In this document: in pieces, positions 35,492 through 46,712 of the stretch
Layout: every line of letters begins with the position of its first letter
Position numbering within the stretch: position 1 is the first letter of the stretch
Assembly (NCBI RefSeq): GCF_001638985.1
Contig: NW_017265139.1
Span: forward strand, 1,240,001-1,304,000
Direction: 5' to 3'
Origin: Phycomyces blakesleeanus NRRL 1555(-)
Taxonomy: Eukaryota; Mucoromycota; Mucoromycetes; Mucorales; Phycomycetaceae
Length of the DNA: 64,000 nucleotides
Made by a program: the position numbers and the translations under genes
Notes under the pieces: model-generated
What the model was told of the DNA's origin: nothing
What the model saw: only the letters and a program-made list of their open reading frames with translations
Databases searched by the model: none

Positions 35492-35788
35492 AGAGCATCT
35501 TCAGCAGTCCACTTTATCTCTACTTTTACATTAAATTTAAAGATTTAGCTAAAGTTTGTCCTTCCAGCAGTTCGATTAAATTCACTTTAAATATAAAAGA
35601 CAGTCCCTTTTCTTTATCTTCCTATTAAATTTAATAGGAAGATAAAATTAATTGATGAAAACGCTCTCAAAATTTATTTAAAGAAAAAGATAAATCGAAC
35701 TGCTGGGAAAATCGACCTTTTCTTTAGCTAAAGTAGCGGTGTTTAACTTTAGATAAATTAAAAGTTCTCTCACTGCTGAAGATGCTCT
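35492..35788. mobile_element. MITE copy 2 (~296 bp), arms inverted, centre not inverted
   Basis: Reverse complement of copy 1 in both arms (ends AGAGCATCTTCAGCAG and its complement, TA on both sides). The 85-bp centre at 35592-35676 reads in the same direction as in copy 1. Relative to the arms the centre is therefore flipped, with breakpoints at the CTTTAAA/TTTAAAG inverted repeat. The 30-bp palindrome is at 35615-35644. By eye only a few bases differ between the arms of the two copies. Confidence 0.9.
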
Positions 35789-36842
35789 TATCACTGAAGC
35801 AGTGTGAAGTGTACGAGTGCCTCGTGTGTGTTACATTCCTGAGATGTGACCCTGCCAGGTTCATTAGCAATTGTAGTATCCGTTCTGGATTGTGGAGTTT
35901 GTATTTCACTCAATTGTGGTATGTATACCACATTTAGTATTTTTTGCTCTTTACATGACTCTTATTATCTCTCCAAATATTGATTCAGTTCAGTAATTAC
36001 TATGCTCTTGCTTAGATAAATGATCTATTTTCACTAGAATATTAACTATTTATTATCGTCTATTTTTTCATTAACACCATAATAATATCTGGCATCCTAT
36101 ATTTGTCCATTGAACAAATTCTAGATTTTCTAGGTAATATACTAAGAATACTAGAGAGCACCTTAAAAAAGACTAATGATAGACCAGTGAAAATCTCTTA
36201 AAAAATAAAATAAAACTATTAAATTATCAAGTTTTGTCTTGATAATTTTATTTTGTTTTTTATATAGTATTTTTATTCATAAATAATAAATAATAAAAGG
36301 TATTATTTTACTCATTCTTTCTGTCTATTTATATAAAATTAATATATTTTATTATTTAACATGTCTTAAATATGCCTATTCAAAGACTTTTCATAAATTT
36401 TAGCCTATTAATAGCTATATATAAACAGTAAATACATCTATAATAATATACAAAAAAGCAATTTTTTAAAAGACTTTATACATTGAAGGCCTTGGACGTG
36501 AAAAGTAAAATCGTATAAAATCACATATATGGTTAAATGTTTCAAAAAAAATTATATGATGTGTCTAAGGTCCCTATTAAATTAGCTAACATAAGGGGGA
36601 TTCAGTAATATCTTTTTATATTCATTATTATTGGTTAGAACTTAAAGCTCAGAAAAAATAAAACAAAATCTAAAACAGAAAATGAAACTCTCTATTATAG
36701 TAAAGGAAGAAAATACTAAGAAAGTAAAACATAATGACAAGAGCAGATTATGTTTTTTTTATAAAAAAGAGCATTTATTTATGATTAAAAAAACTGATAT
36801 ATAGTCTCAAAGTATTTTTATATATCTCCTTTTATTATATGT
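35789..36842. other. decayed repeat DNA
   Basis: AT-rich sequence. 35941-36003 repeats the block at 32386-32452. 36698-36835 is a diverged direct relative of 37203-37345, probably a decayed LTR. No coding capacity. Confidence 0.45.
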
Positions 36843-37385
36843 TGTGGTGATCCAGACACTCGGATGTTGGATTTATCACATATAAGAACATATTCATATT
36901 GGGATAGCGTAGTAGCTATCATCTTGTCAGTATAAAATATATATAAACGATTAAGTAATCAGCCCAATAATTATTACAGTTAGTACTGTAGATAATATCT
37001 TAAAGATTGTTAAGATAATTATATCATACTGCAGGGTAAACTGTGTCAGATCGATATGGAGCTAATTTAGTAGGAAGTCCTAAAGCTCTAGTATAAAAGA
37101 GAAAAGAATAGCTAAGAGCTAAAGAAGTACGATTTATGACTTGATGTCATAATTGTAACACCGACACTAGTTAAGCAGTAAATACACTCTAATAACCAAA
37201 TATAGTAAAGGAAGAAAGCCTTAAGAAACTAAGACGTAATGACAAGAGCAGATTGTGTTTTCTTATAAAAAGGGACACTTTTTATTTATGAATAAAGACA
37301 ACTTATATACAGTCTCAAAGTATTTCTATACGTCTCTATTATCAAATATTTTATTTTTCTATTGTTTCGTACCTGAAATACCACA
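36843..37385 (+). mobile_element. LTR-element fragment, left arm of long inverted repeat
   Basis: Starts with GGTGATCCAGACACTCGGAT, has ~310 bp of internal sequence, then a ~232-bp LTR-like unit (37154-37385). That unit begins TGTAACACC and ends ACCACA, with a TTATAAAAAGGG TATA-type sequence near 37263 and a GAATAAAG poly(A)-type signal near 37297. The whole segment is repeated in reverse complement at 38784-39325. There are no coding domains, so it is a non-autonomous or internally deleted element. Confidence 0.6.
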
Positions 37386-38783
37386 TATGTTTTTATAGAT
37401 ATTGTAGCTTAGATAGTAATAAAAGTATATTATATAGTGTCTGTTTTCTTTAATATTAGAGACCTTCAGACACTCAGATTTGTGGTCTAGTGAATGAACT
37501 CAGTCCCTTAGAAAGGAAAAGAAGCATAACACTAGCACCGCTAGACTACAAATTTGATTAAGGTTTGGTAGAATTTTCGTCAAACCTTATTCAAATTTGC
37601 GGCCAATAATATTGTCTTATTCATTTCTCTAAACTAACACTATTTAAACAGCAAAAATGTATAGAGAAATTGTTGTAGGGAAAAAATAAAGCAAAATACA
37701 ATATAGATGAAGAAATTTGTGAGAACTTGTGTAGGTTATTTATTTCAAAAGAAAAATAAAGAATAATCAAATTCGATTATTTTTCTACACGGAGCTATCT
37801 ACTGATATTTATATGTTTTTCTAATTTGTAATTCAGCGTGTGCTTAAGTAATCTTTATTACCATGAGTCATCTTCCAGGAGTATTGTTCTTCTGGAAAGA
37901 TCCGGAAAGACTAATTGATATTATACTTCTCCAGTCAGATCAGTCCGAGAGTTTTGTTAAAGAAGAGTATTTATGCTATTGATAATATTTTAGTATTCCG
38001 ACCCAGATACTCGAGTGATGTTTCATAATATTAAATAGTTGTAGTTGTAGTCTCTCAATTAAGTATTTATATAATAAAAGAAATATGTAGATGAAATATA
38101 ATGATGCCATATATATAATATATATGTATTTGTATATCTCATGTCATGGTAATAATAATAAATAATCAATTATATGTATGATGATCTGTGTATTAGATAA
38201 TATCATAAAAGCAGATCTGTTTGACTAGAATAGCTGAGGATATTATTTTATCCTTCAGTCTTACTCTCAGATTCAGCAGTAATCAATACTCATTTATAAC
38301 AAAAATATAAGCTTCGAATATTAACTTATAAGATAACTAAGAAAGTTTGATTATATATTTATATACACATTTTTTTCTAATTATATATGGAATATGACTT
38401 GGATAAATAATCTTCAATATATATTCCAATAATACATAGAAGTCATAATCATTTTTTAGTTGAAAGAAGCAAAACGTTTGGTTAAGACAATAGTATATAT
38501 TACTCTTTGTGATTTTAGTAGTTGCCTTATCAAAAATATTATTCAAGTAATGAGCAGTCCTTCTATAGAAGCATTTTGAATTTTTCAAAAAAAAACTTTT
38601 TTTAGCTATTTTTGTACAACTTTGCAAATCTGAGTACCCAAAGGTCTCTATTAAGAAGATATACTAAGTTATTATAGAGTGCTTCAGCAGTTTTATATTT
38701 TTGACTGCTCTGATTTTGTGAATTAAATATATAAGACAATTATAATTAATCTATAAAAAATTAACTGAGTACCCCAAGTATTA
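37386..38783. other. spacer of the long inverted repeat: mixed transposon debris
   Basis: Contains a tRNA-like sequence on the minus strand (37450-37573, see findings). A further CAGATACTCGAG-type motif lies near 37998. A block at 38218-38310 has its inverted relative at about 39345-39440. Patches near 38625-38665 complement 37440-37490. Reverse frames at 38337-38627 and 38723-38914 have no recognisable motif. Confidence 0.4.
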
Positions 38784-39325
38784 TGTGGTATTTCAGATAC
38801 AAAACAATAGAAAAATAATAAATTTGATAATAGAGACGTATAGAAATACTTTGAGACTGTATATAAGTTGTCTTTATTCATAAATAAAAAGTGTCCCTTT
38901 TTATAAGAAAACACAATCTGCTCTTGTCATTACGTCTTAGTTTCTTAAGGCTTTCTTCCTTTACTATATTTAGTTATTAGAGTATTTACTGCTTAACTAG
39001 TGTTGGTGTTACAATTATGACATCAAGTCATAAATCGTACTTCTTTAGCTCTTAGCTATTCTTTTCTCTTTTATACTAGAGCTTTAGGACTTCCTACTAA
39101 ATTAGCTCCATATCGATCTGACACAGTTTACCCGGCAGTATTATATAATTATTTTAACAATCTTTAAGATATTATCTACAGTACTAACTGTAATAATTAT
39201 TGGGCTAATTACTTAATTGTTTATATATATTTTATACTGACAAGATGATAGCTACTATACTATCCCAATATGAATATGTTCTTATATGTGATAAATCCAA
39301 TATCCAAGTGTTTGGATCACCACAA
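38784..39325 (-). mobile_element. LTR-element fragment, right arm of long inverted repeat
   Basis: Inverted copy of 36843-37385. The LTR-like unit at 38784-39013 reads TGTAACACC...ACCACA on the minus strand, and the GGTGATCC-type motif is at 39314-39325. Divergence is low, roughly one change in 15-20 bases by eye. Confidence 0.6.
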
Positions 39326-40323
39326 AAGACATAATATATCATATTATATTTGTTGTAAATGAGTATTGACTACTGCTGTAATTGAGAATAAGTCTGAAGG
39401 AAATAATATAAGTTCTCAGCTATTCCAGTCAAAAGTGTCTACCAATTACTTTATTATTTAACATGCAGGTTTAGCATGCATGATAGTGATTATATTTCAT
39501 ATGATGATATCACCATAATATGGGATACATCAGTGTATTATTATAAGCATAATTATAACTCATAAATACATTTACTTTCAATATTAATACTTTATTGGGA
39601 TTACACATATTTCTATAATTAATCATACATTAATTATCCCAAGATCACATTGCTCTGATTAAGGCTCAGATAGAATTGATTACCTGACCCCAGTCATATA
39701 ATTTTTCCAATTTGAAATAATATAAATAGCAGTAGTAGTTCAGTGTAGGAACCTGGTCAAACTTTGATACAAAATCTTTTCTCAATAAACAAAACCTACA
39801 CAAGTTCTTATGAATCTTCATTCCTAATCTCAAATCTTCAATTCTTCCTCTTAAAAACTTCTTCAACTTCAACCACCACAACAATATTATATAGTCCATT
39901 ATATAGTCCATTGTATATTTCTATTATATATTATGTTATATATTCTACTGTGCAGCAAGTGTATGAATAAAAATAAAATCCACTAAATTTACTATCAATT
40001 TCTCTATATATAGATTTACTACCATATTTTTACTATCAATCTGTTTGAAACTAAGCCAATCAAACATACTGCTTTACTATTCAGTAAATTAGTGGCAATA
40101 CCACTATGATTAGTAGCAAGCATAGCTCATTTACCACCAATTTCCCCTGCTTTAGCATAGTGTGGCCAGCCACCAAATTTCATGCAAATTAGTAGTATTG
40201 CCACACCAATTTCATTCATAGTGCTAATGAAACTTCCCACTATATAGCAATATCAAAGTACCTGATCACCAAACAAATAATACGCTTTAAAATATAATTA
40301 CTACTTGTGTAGCATATACAAAT
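39326..40323. other. decayed LTR-like DNA and small foldback upstream of tRNA-Lys
   Basis: 39660-39960 has an LTR-like layout (TATAAATAGCAGTAG near 39720, CAATAAAC near 39784, CT/CA-rich tail) but no partner copy. At 40089-40210 the block TAGTGGCAATACCACTA recurs in inverted form as TAGTATTGCCACACCAA, a ~120-bp foldback. No protein gene. Confidence 0.4.
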
Positions 40324-40396
40324 GCCCGGCTAGCTCAATCGGTAGAGCGTGAGACTCTTAATCTCAAGGTTGGGGGTTCGACCCCCCCGTTGGGCT
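40324..40396 (+). tRNA. tRNA-Lys (anticodon CTT)
   Basis: A full cloverleaf can be drawn. The acceptor GCCCGGC pairs with GTTGGGC (two G-U). The D arm is AGCTCAATCGGTAGAGC. The anticodon stem TGAGA/TCTCA holds the loop CTCTTAA with anticodon CTT. The T arm is GGGGG-TTCGACC-CCCCC. No intron and no encoded CCA. A T-rich stretch follows at 40397, as expected for a Pol III terminator. Confidence 0.97.
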
Positions 40397-40604
40397 TTCA
40401 TTTTTGCTAATTTTAAAGCTGATGCTGATTAGCATCTGTCCACACGTCACGATAGATGAAATATACTCGTCTCTGACGATTACACATATATTTTATTTAT
40501 TTATTTTTGTTTTAGTTTATTAAAGCGTTCTTTTATATACATATATACTTTTTCTTAAACTCTTTCAAATACCTTTTTTTTTAAGAAATTAAAAAAAAGA
40601 TATT

Positions 40605-43379
40605 ATGGATAGCGATCAAGGCGGAATGAACCAACCTTCAAGCGTATCTGATGGTGGGCCAGACACATCATCATCTTTCTCTCCGCATTCTTCATCCGCA
40701 GACGATGCAATGATGAATGGACCTAGCAGCACGCCAATTTCATTTAGGTTCAGACCCGAGAATTCCATGACTGGCCTTGGTCTCAGAAGCATGAGCCCTG
40801 GAACACCCGGGAGCCTTCCTTCAAGCGAGGATACGAACAGGGAAAACGAAGAGCAGGAGCTTTATCCTATTGCCGTTCTTGTTGATGAGTTAAAAAATGA
40901 AGATGTGCAACTTCGTCTTAATGCCATTCGCAATCTTGGTACTATTGCAATGGCTCTTGGTCCTCAGCGAACAAGAGATGAATTGATTCCTTTTCTGAAT
41001 GGTATAAAAAATACGAGTGCATAAACCTTTCTGTTCGTATAACACATCAACTTACACCCAGATAATCTGATTAGATTCCATCGATGACGAAGATGAAGTT
41101 CTGTTGGCTGTTGCTGATGAACTCTCGAAATTCTCAGAATATGTGGGTGGCCCTGAATATGCACATTTTATGCTCGGACCTTTGGAAAACCTATCCGCGG
41201 TTGAGGAAGTACTCGTTAGAGACAAGGTAAAAAAATATAAGAATGTATTATAATAAAGATATTATTTAACACAGTAGGTTTACATAATATGTTTTGTTAT
41301 TCGCTTTCTCGAATTATTAGGCTGTCGAGTCTCTTTGTAAGATCGTTGCTCTCTTAAATTCTTCTCAGATCGAGCACTATTTTATGCCTTTGTTGAAACG
41401 CCTGACAAGTGGTGAATGGTTCACTAGTCGTATCTCTGCTACCGGACTTTATGCTGCTGGTTATTCAAAGTGTACTCCTGAACAGCGATCAGAGCTGAAA
41501 GTGTAACGTATCTCCTAAGTTAGTTTGATTAATATATTTCAACTATTTTATGTAATATATTTATTTATTAACTAATTTATTGTGTGTTTTTTTAGTTTAT
41601 TTGCCCAACTCATCCAAGATGATACACCAATGGTCAGACGTGCTGCAGCAAAGTCATTAAAGGTATTATTTTTTATTGAATTTCATTGTTGGGACTACTA
41701 ATAAAATGTATTTAATATTCTATTTCAGGATTTGATTAAGGAGCTTTCTAAAGATGTTATAATCAGCAATATTTTGCCTCTTTTTATCAAACTATCCAGT
41801 GATGATCAAGATACAGTCAGATTGCTGACAGTAGAAGACTTGGTGCAGATGGCTCGTATCTTATCACCCGAAGAAAGTAAACAGCATTTACTTCCAATTC
41901 TTAAGCAACTCGGACAAGATAAATCATGGAGAGTACGCTACATGGTCGCCACTCACTTCACGGAGGTAAATATTGTCAAATGAGATAAAAGAAAGTGGAA
42001 CATATTTATGAATGTTAGGTAAAACACACCCACCCACTCACACACATACGCATTTATTTATTTATAGATATGTGAGGTTCTTGGGGAGACAATTACAAGA
42101 GAGGAATTGGTTACTCTATTTGTAAGTTTGATCAAAGACAGTGAGGGTGAAGTTAAAATGACTACCATCGGACAGGCACCAGGTAAATACACCGTTACAC
42201 GCGCAAGTTTGACGGATATGTAAAGGTCATTAATAAAACTAACTCTAATAATTATTATCACCCAGCCTTTGCAAAGAAGGTGGATGAGACAACTGTTGTA
42301 AACAAGATCTTACCATGCATCAAAGACCTGGTAATCGATACAAACCAGCACGTCCGTGCCGTAGTGGCCATAAATATCAGTGGACTTGCTCCAATTGTCG
42401 GAAAAGATTTGTAAGTTCATTTTACATGAATGTAAATTATTGAAAGTAGCTAATTTTGTTTTGCAATAAAGGACAATCGAATACCTTTTACCCTTATTCC
42501 TCCAGCTCTTGAAGGATGATTTTCCGGAAGTGAGACTCAATATTATTTCCAAGCTGGAACATGTCAATCAAGGTAAACAGGTGTTCTGCACTAGATAAAT
42601 CTCATAAGTATACTCCATACTCATGTTATTTATAGTGATCGGCGTCGAGCGTTTATCTCAATCATTACTCCCTGCTATTGTTGAGCTTGCCGAGGATAAA
42701 CAATGGCGTGTCAGACTGGCTATCATAGAGTATATCCCACTGTTGGCCAAGCAGTTAGGCGTAGGCTTCTTCGATGAAAAGCTGTTGAGTTTGTGCATGT
42801 CTTGGTTGTGCGATACGGTTTTCTCTATCCGTGAGGCTGCCACAACAAACCTTAAACAGCTTGTGGATATCTTTGGCTGTGAATGGGCCACTGAGACAGT
42901 GCTTCCTCAAGTAATGGATATGGCTACCAATACAAACTTCTTATTCCGTATGACAAGTTTGTTTGCTCTCGGAGTAAGTGTCATATTTTATTTAATATTA
43001 CACCAATTTTTTTATTTACCTAAAAAAACATATATAATCTGTAGACAATGGCTACTTCCCTCTCCCCAGAAATCATTCAAGATAAGGTGCTCCCTACTGT
43101 GCTCGAATTAAAGACAGATCCTATCCCAAACATTCGTTTCAATGTCGCCAAGTCACTGGAGGTCTTGACGCCAATCCTTAGACAGAGTCCCGCAACTGCC
43201 GATCTTGTCAATACCCACGTCGCACCTGCTCTTCAAGATCTTAGCAATGATAATGATGTAGATGTAAGGTGGTTTGCAGAGAGAGCGATACTGACAGGTA
43301 ATTATATATATATATATATATATTAACGAGCCACTAAGCTAACAGTATATTGACTTGGTAAATGTTTATAGCTCAATAA
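40605..43379 (+). CDS. TPD3: PP2A scaffold subunit A (PR65, HEAT repeats)
   Basis: Structural A subunit that joins the PP2A catalytic and regulatory B subunits. About 11 exons encode ~15 HEAT repeats, visible as recurring D/E-x-x-x-V-R-x-x-x-A helices. Examples are [70 protein letters not shown] and [17 protein letters not shown]. The final exon is tiny: after the donor at about 43298 it restarts at 43372 and ends at TAA 43377-43379, replacing the run-on reading through TA repeats. The N-terminus has a ~75-residue Ser/Pro/Gly-rich extension ([13 protein letters not shown]...) ahead of the usual start of the A subunit ([12 protein letters not shown]). The start at 40605 is the first ATG of the frame and follows an A/T-rich leader. 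Confidence 0.93.
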
Positions 43380-43893
43380 AACTACATGGATTCCCGTGCT
43401 TTTATATGTAGCCATTCTTCTTGTTTTTTAGTAAACTGATGTACATCATTCCAAGAGCATTGCTATGCCCTTTAGCTTTTATTTTCTCTCTCATCCTCTT
43501 CCTTCCCTCCAAAAAAAAAGAAAAGAAAAAGACCTAAACACATGCGCTGTTTCGCTTTTGCTCGTCCCCAAAAAACTTAAAGTATACTGTGATTTATTAG
43601 CATCTTGAATCGTTTTTAGCACAATGAATACTTAGTATGAAATGAGAAAATATTATACAACATCCTAAAGTCCAAAGATCTTCCTCTTCAATCTTGTCTC
43701 GATTTAAAATTTAACGTTGTTACAGTAGATTATATATATAGTTTATTTATATATTTTACAAAGTATTTTGATTGATATATTTTTTGATTTTTGTTTAGTG
43801 TAAAATAATGCAAGAAATAGAACATGTAAAATAAAATAAAATAATAGAAGCGAAATAAAAAAAAACAAAATACCAAAACAAAACTAACGCACA
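43380..43893. other. spacer between convergent TPD3 and PMT2 genes
   Basis: 3' flanks of two convergent genes, AT-rich. No coding signal. Confidence 0.5.
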
Positions 43894-46712
43894 CTAATCG
43901 TCCTCTTCTAACATGTTCCAGCTGTCAAACCATTCAAGGTCTTCGTAATCTCCGATAGGACCCTCCATACCAAAAGCAATCGGCGCAAGATAGATAAATA
44001 CGACAATTACAAAGAGATAAAAGACACCAAAAACGATCCATTGGTTTCGTTGGGACAGTTTAGCAGTGAAATGATCCAGAAGGAAAGGTACCATTAACAC
44101 ACTGAAGTAGAGTGCAGGGAAGTAATGATGTAGGTACGTTACTCGGCCCATGATAAAGAATGGAATATAGTGGAAGAACCAGCCGAGGAACAAAGTTTGA
44201 CCAACATAGGTGAACTGATTCCATTGATCTACAATATTACAGAAATGGTTTAATAAACTCTTCACCAATATATATGTATGTAAATCAAGTTTATGTATAC
44301 TTACCATAAGAAAGATCGTTGATCTTGCGCTGCATGCGAATAATGTAAAACAAAAATGTACCAATGAACACAATCAAAGAGGCAAAAGAAGTCCACCAGA
44401 CAGCGGGGCTTCCCAACAAGAAGTACTTAATTTGGTCGTCTCCCCAGCCACACATGCGTAGACCAACAGATACAAGAGGCCATTCAGTTGGTTCAGAAGA
44501 AAGAATGTCTTCTTTATCCGGGTCAGGAACAAGAGCATTGTTGGATGTCCACATGGCAACATTAAGATGCCAGAAGTCTTGGAGGAACTTTGACTTATAG
44601 GCATTCTTTGGAGCAGCAGGAACTATTTTTTTTACAAGTTTGATGATCAATAAATGGATTTACTATTTGAGATGTATATCTATATTTGTATACTTACGTC
44701 TATCGTTCCAGTGCTCCTCTACGTTCCACCAAGTATGAGGATCTTCGGGTCTGTTTCTCTTGTCACAAACGACCTCGACCTGCTTAAATCCCCACTGAGG
44801 AAGGATTACATTGTTGGCAGCCAGATAGCAACCAAGCTGAGCATGGCGCAGACGCATACGAGTAGTGAGAGAACGAATACGATCAAGGTCTTTGTGAATC
44901 ATATCATCAACAATCTCAACAACCCAGTTATCTTGGTTGTCACCCACGGTCTCATTTCCATAGCAGCTTACTTCCCACTGGTTTGTGGTTATGGGTGCAT
45001 TGATAGGGTGACTGTGCAAGTTACGCTCAGTAGGTTCATGTACGAGACGAATTGTGTCCCCATTACGGACGAATTCGACGGGTGCTTCATCATCAATATC
45101 TATCCCACGAGGATGTTTTAAAATCCAGTGATTGTTGTCATCCTTGTAATGGTAGCAAGTGACTTGTTGTTGCTTTGATCCTTCAGGGAAAGTCTGGACA
45201 TGTGAATGAAGTAAACCACCGCCGTAACCGTAATTCTTAAGTGTTAACTTGGATCCAAATGCAATTTCTATAGACAATCATTTAAATTAGGTGTGTGGAT
45301 AGATATATCTATATCTATATTTGATTTAAATATACTTACCAAGAGGATTCTGCTCAAAATTGTTTCCAGCCAAGTTAGCCTGGAAAAGAGAACTCATTTG
45401 AGCATCTCCAGGACCACTCTTGTAAAGGAGAGCAAAATGGAGGGCAAAAGTGAAGAGATAGATTGCGACAGGAAGACATATCAAGCAAATAATACGGGCA
45501 ATCCAGTGGCCAACATATTTTGCTTTTGGCATTTGGACATCACCAAGCATATCCCACAGTTCTTGGATAGTGTAAACACCAACCAAGGCGACAGCAAATA
45601 AACCAACCCACTTGACACTAATAATACAGAGAAAGACATGATGTAATTAGGCTGTGAGCATAATTTCTATTTACGGACCCATAACATACCTGGAAACACA
45701 GCCCAAGGAAACGCCAGTTAAACTAAGCCAAAGCCACCAAGATTCTGAAAAAGGCCTGTAAAAAAGTTAGGGTTTAGCTACTATTAACTTCTATTGATGA
45801 TATCATATCTACTTACTGTTCGCGGAGATTGTGAAATACAGAAAGACAATATAAAGAAGTACACGTAAAGAAAAGCAACATAGAATCCAGGAGAATAAAG
45901 CGACTGATGCACAGGTAAGCAGTGTCTAATACATGAATGTTGTCAATATACAGATCTTGTTTCTCCCCTGATTTACTAACCCAAGAGAATCATTGTTCCA
46001 GCCAATATGCACGCTTTGTAGGACATGCCCATCTCTTCAGCAGTGGCATAAGCCAAAGGAACCATCAGAGCACCCCATACAGCATTAAACAGACGCATTA
46101 CAGTATAATTGACATTTTCGGGGTACTCTTGTCCGGAGTCGAAGCTGAAGCTACCATCATATCCAGCTAACCAGCCCGAGAGTCCCACCAACATCTTACC
46201 CAGTGGGGGATGTACGTCAAAGTAAAAGTCATGCTCTAGGTAATGAGATCCAAACTATTTCTCATCATCAGATGTCTGTTCTGTTCTGTTCTGTCTCATT
46301 TCTTCCAATCCAATTCATTATTACATTACCTTTCCGAAATGTGCTTCATCCCACACAACAACTTTAGACCAACCGATGAGGCGGAAACGTGTCCAGAATG
46401 ACAAAAGAGTCAAGCCAGCCAAGGTAAGTGCCTTGTAGTGTTCTTGAGCAAAAGCAATGTACTAATAATTGAGTTGACGAAGCTTTCTTTAATTCCAACA
46501 CGAATAATAATAATATTGTGTGTGCAAGTGAAAAAAAAAGTTACTTTGTTGGATGAATAGACGATTCGTGGTGGTGGTTTTGATGTCTTGTCCTTTTCAG
46601 AATAGGACTGCGAATCAACGTCTTGTGAGTCTAAAGGAACGTAGTCATCTATGTTTCTTGCTTCAACTGGGATGGCCACTTGGGGAATGTTTCTTCTTTT
46701 TAGATTGTCCAT
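43894..46712 (-). CDS. PMT2: protein O-mannosyltransferase, PMT2 type
   Basis: An ER membrane GT39 enzyme that transfers mannose from dolichyl-phosphate-mannose to Ser/Thr of secretory proteins, working as a Pmt1-Pmt2-type heterodimer. About eight exons on the minus strand, start at 46712, stop 43894-43896. The N-terminal cytosolic tail contains [10 protein letters not shown]. The first helix is followed by the luminal catalytic loop [17 protein letters not shown] with the Asp-Glu pair, then [11 protein letters not shown]. Several helices follow, then [16 protein letters not shown] and the MIR-repeat lumenal domain (45277 to about 44663: [51 protein letters not shown]). C-terminal helices contain [11 protein letters not shown]. 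The [13 protein letters not shown] sequence favours the PMT2 branch over PMT1 or PMT4. ~740 aa, normal for the family. Confidence 0.92.

Noticed and set aside
43048..43326. PP2A A-subunit ending at the TA-repeat run-on (YIYIYIY)
   Set aside because: A consensus donor before the TA repeats and an acceptor at 43371 give a normal short final exon ending in TAA at 43379.
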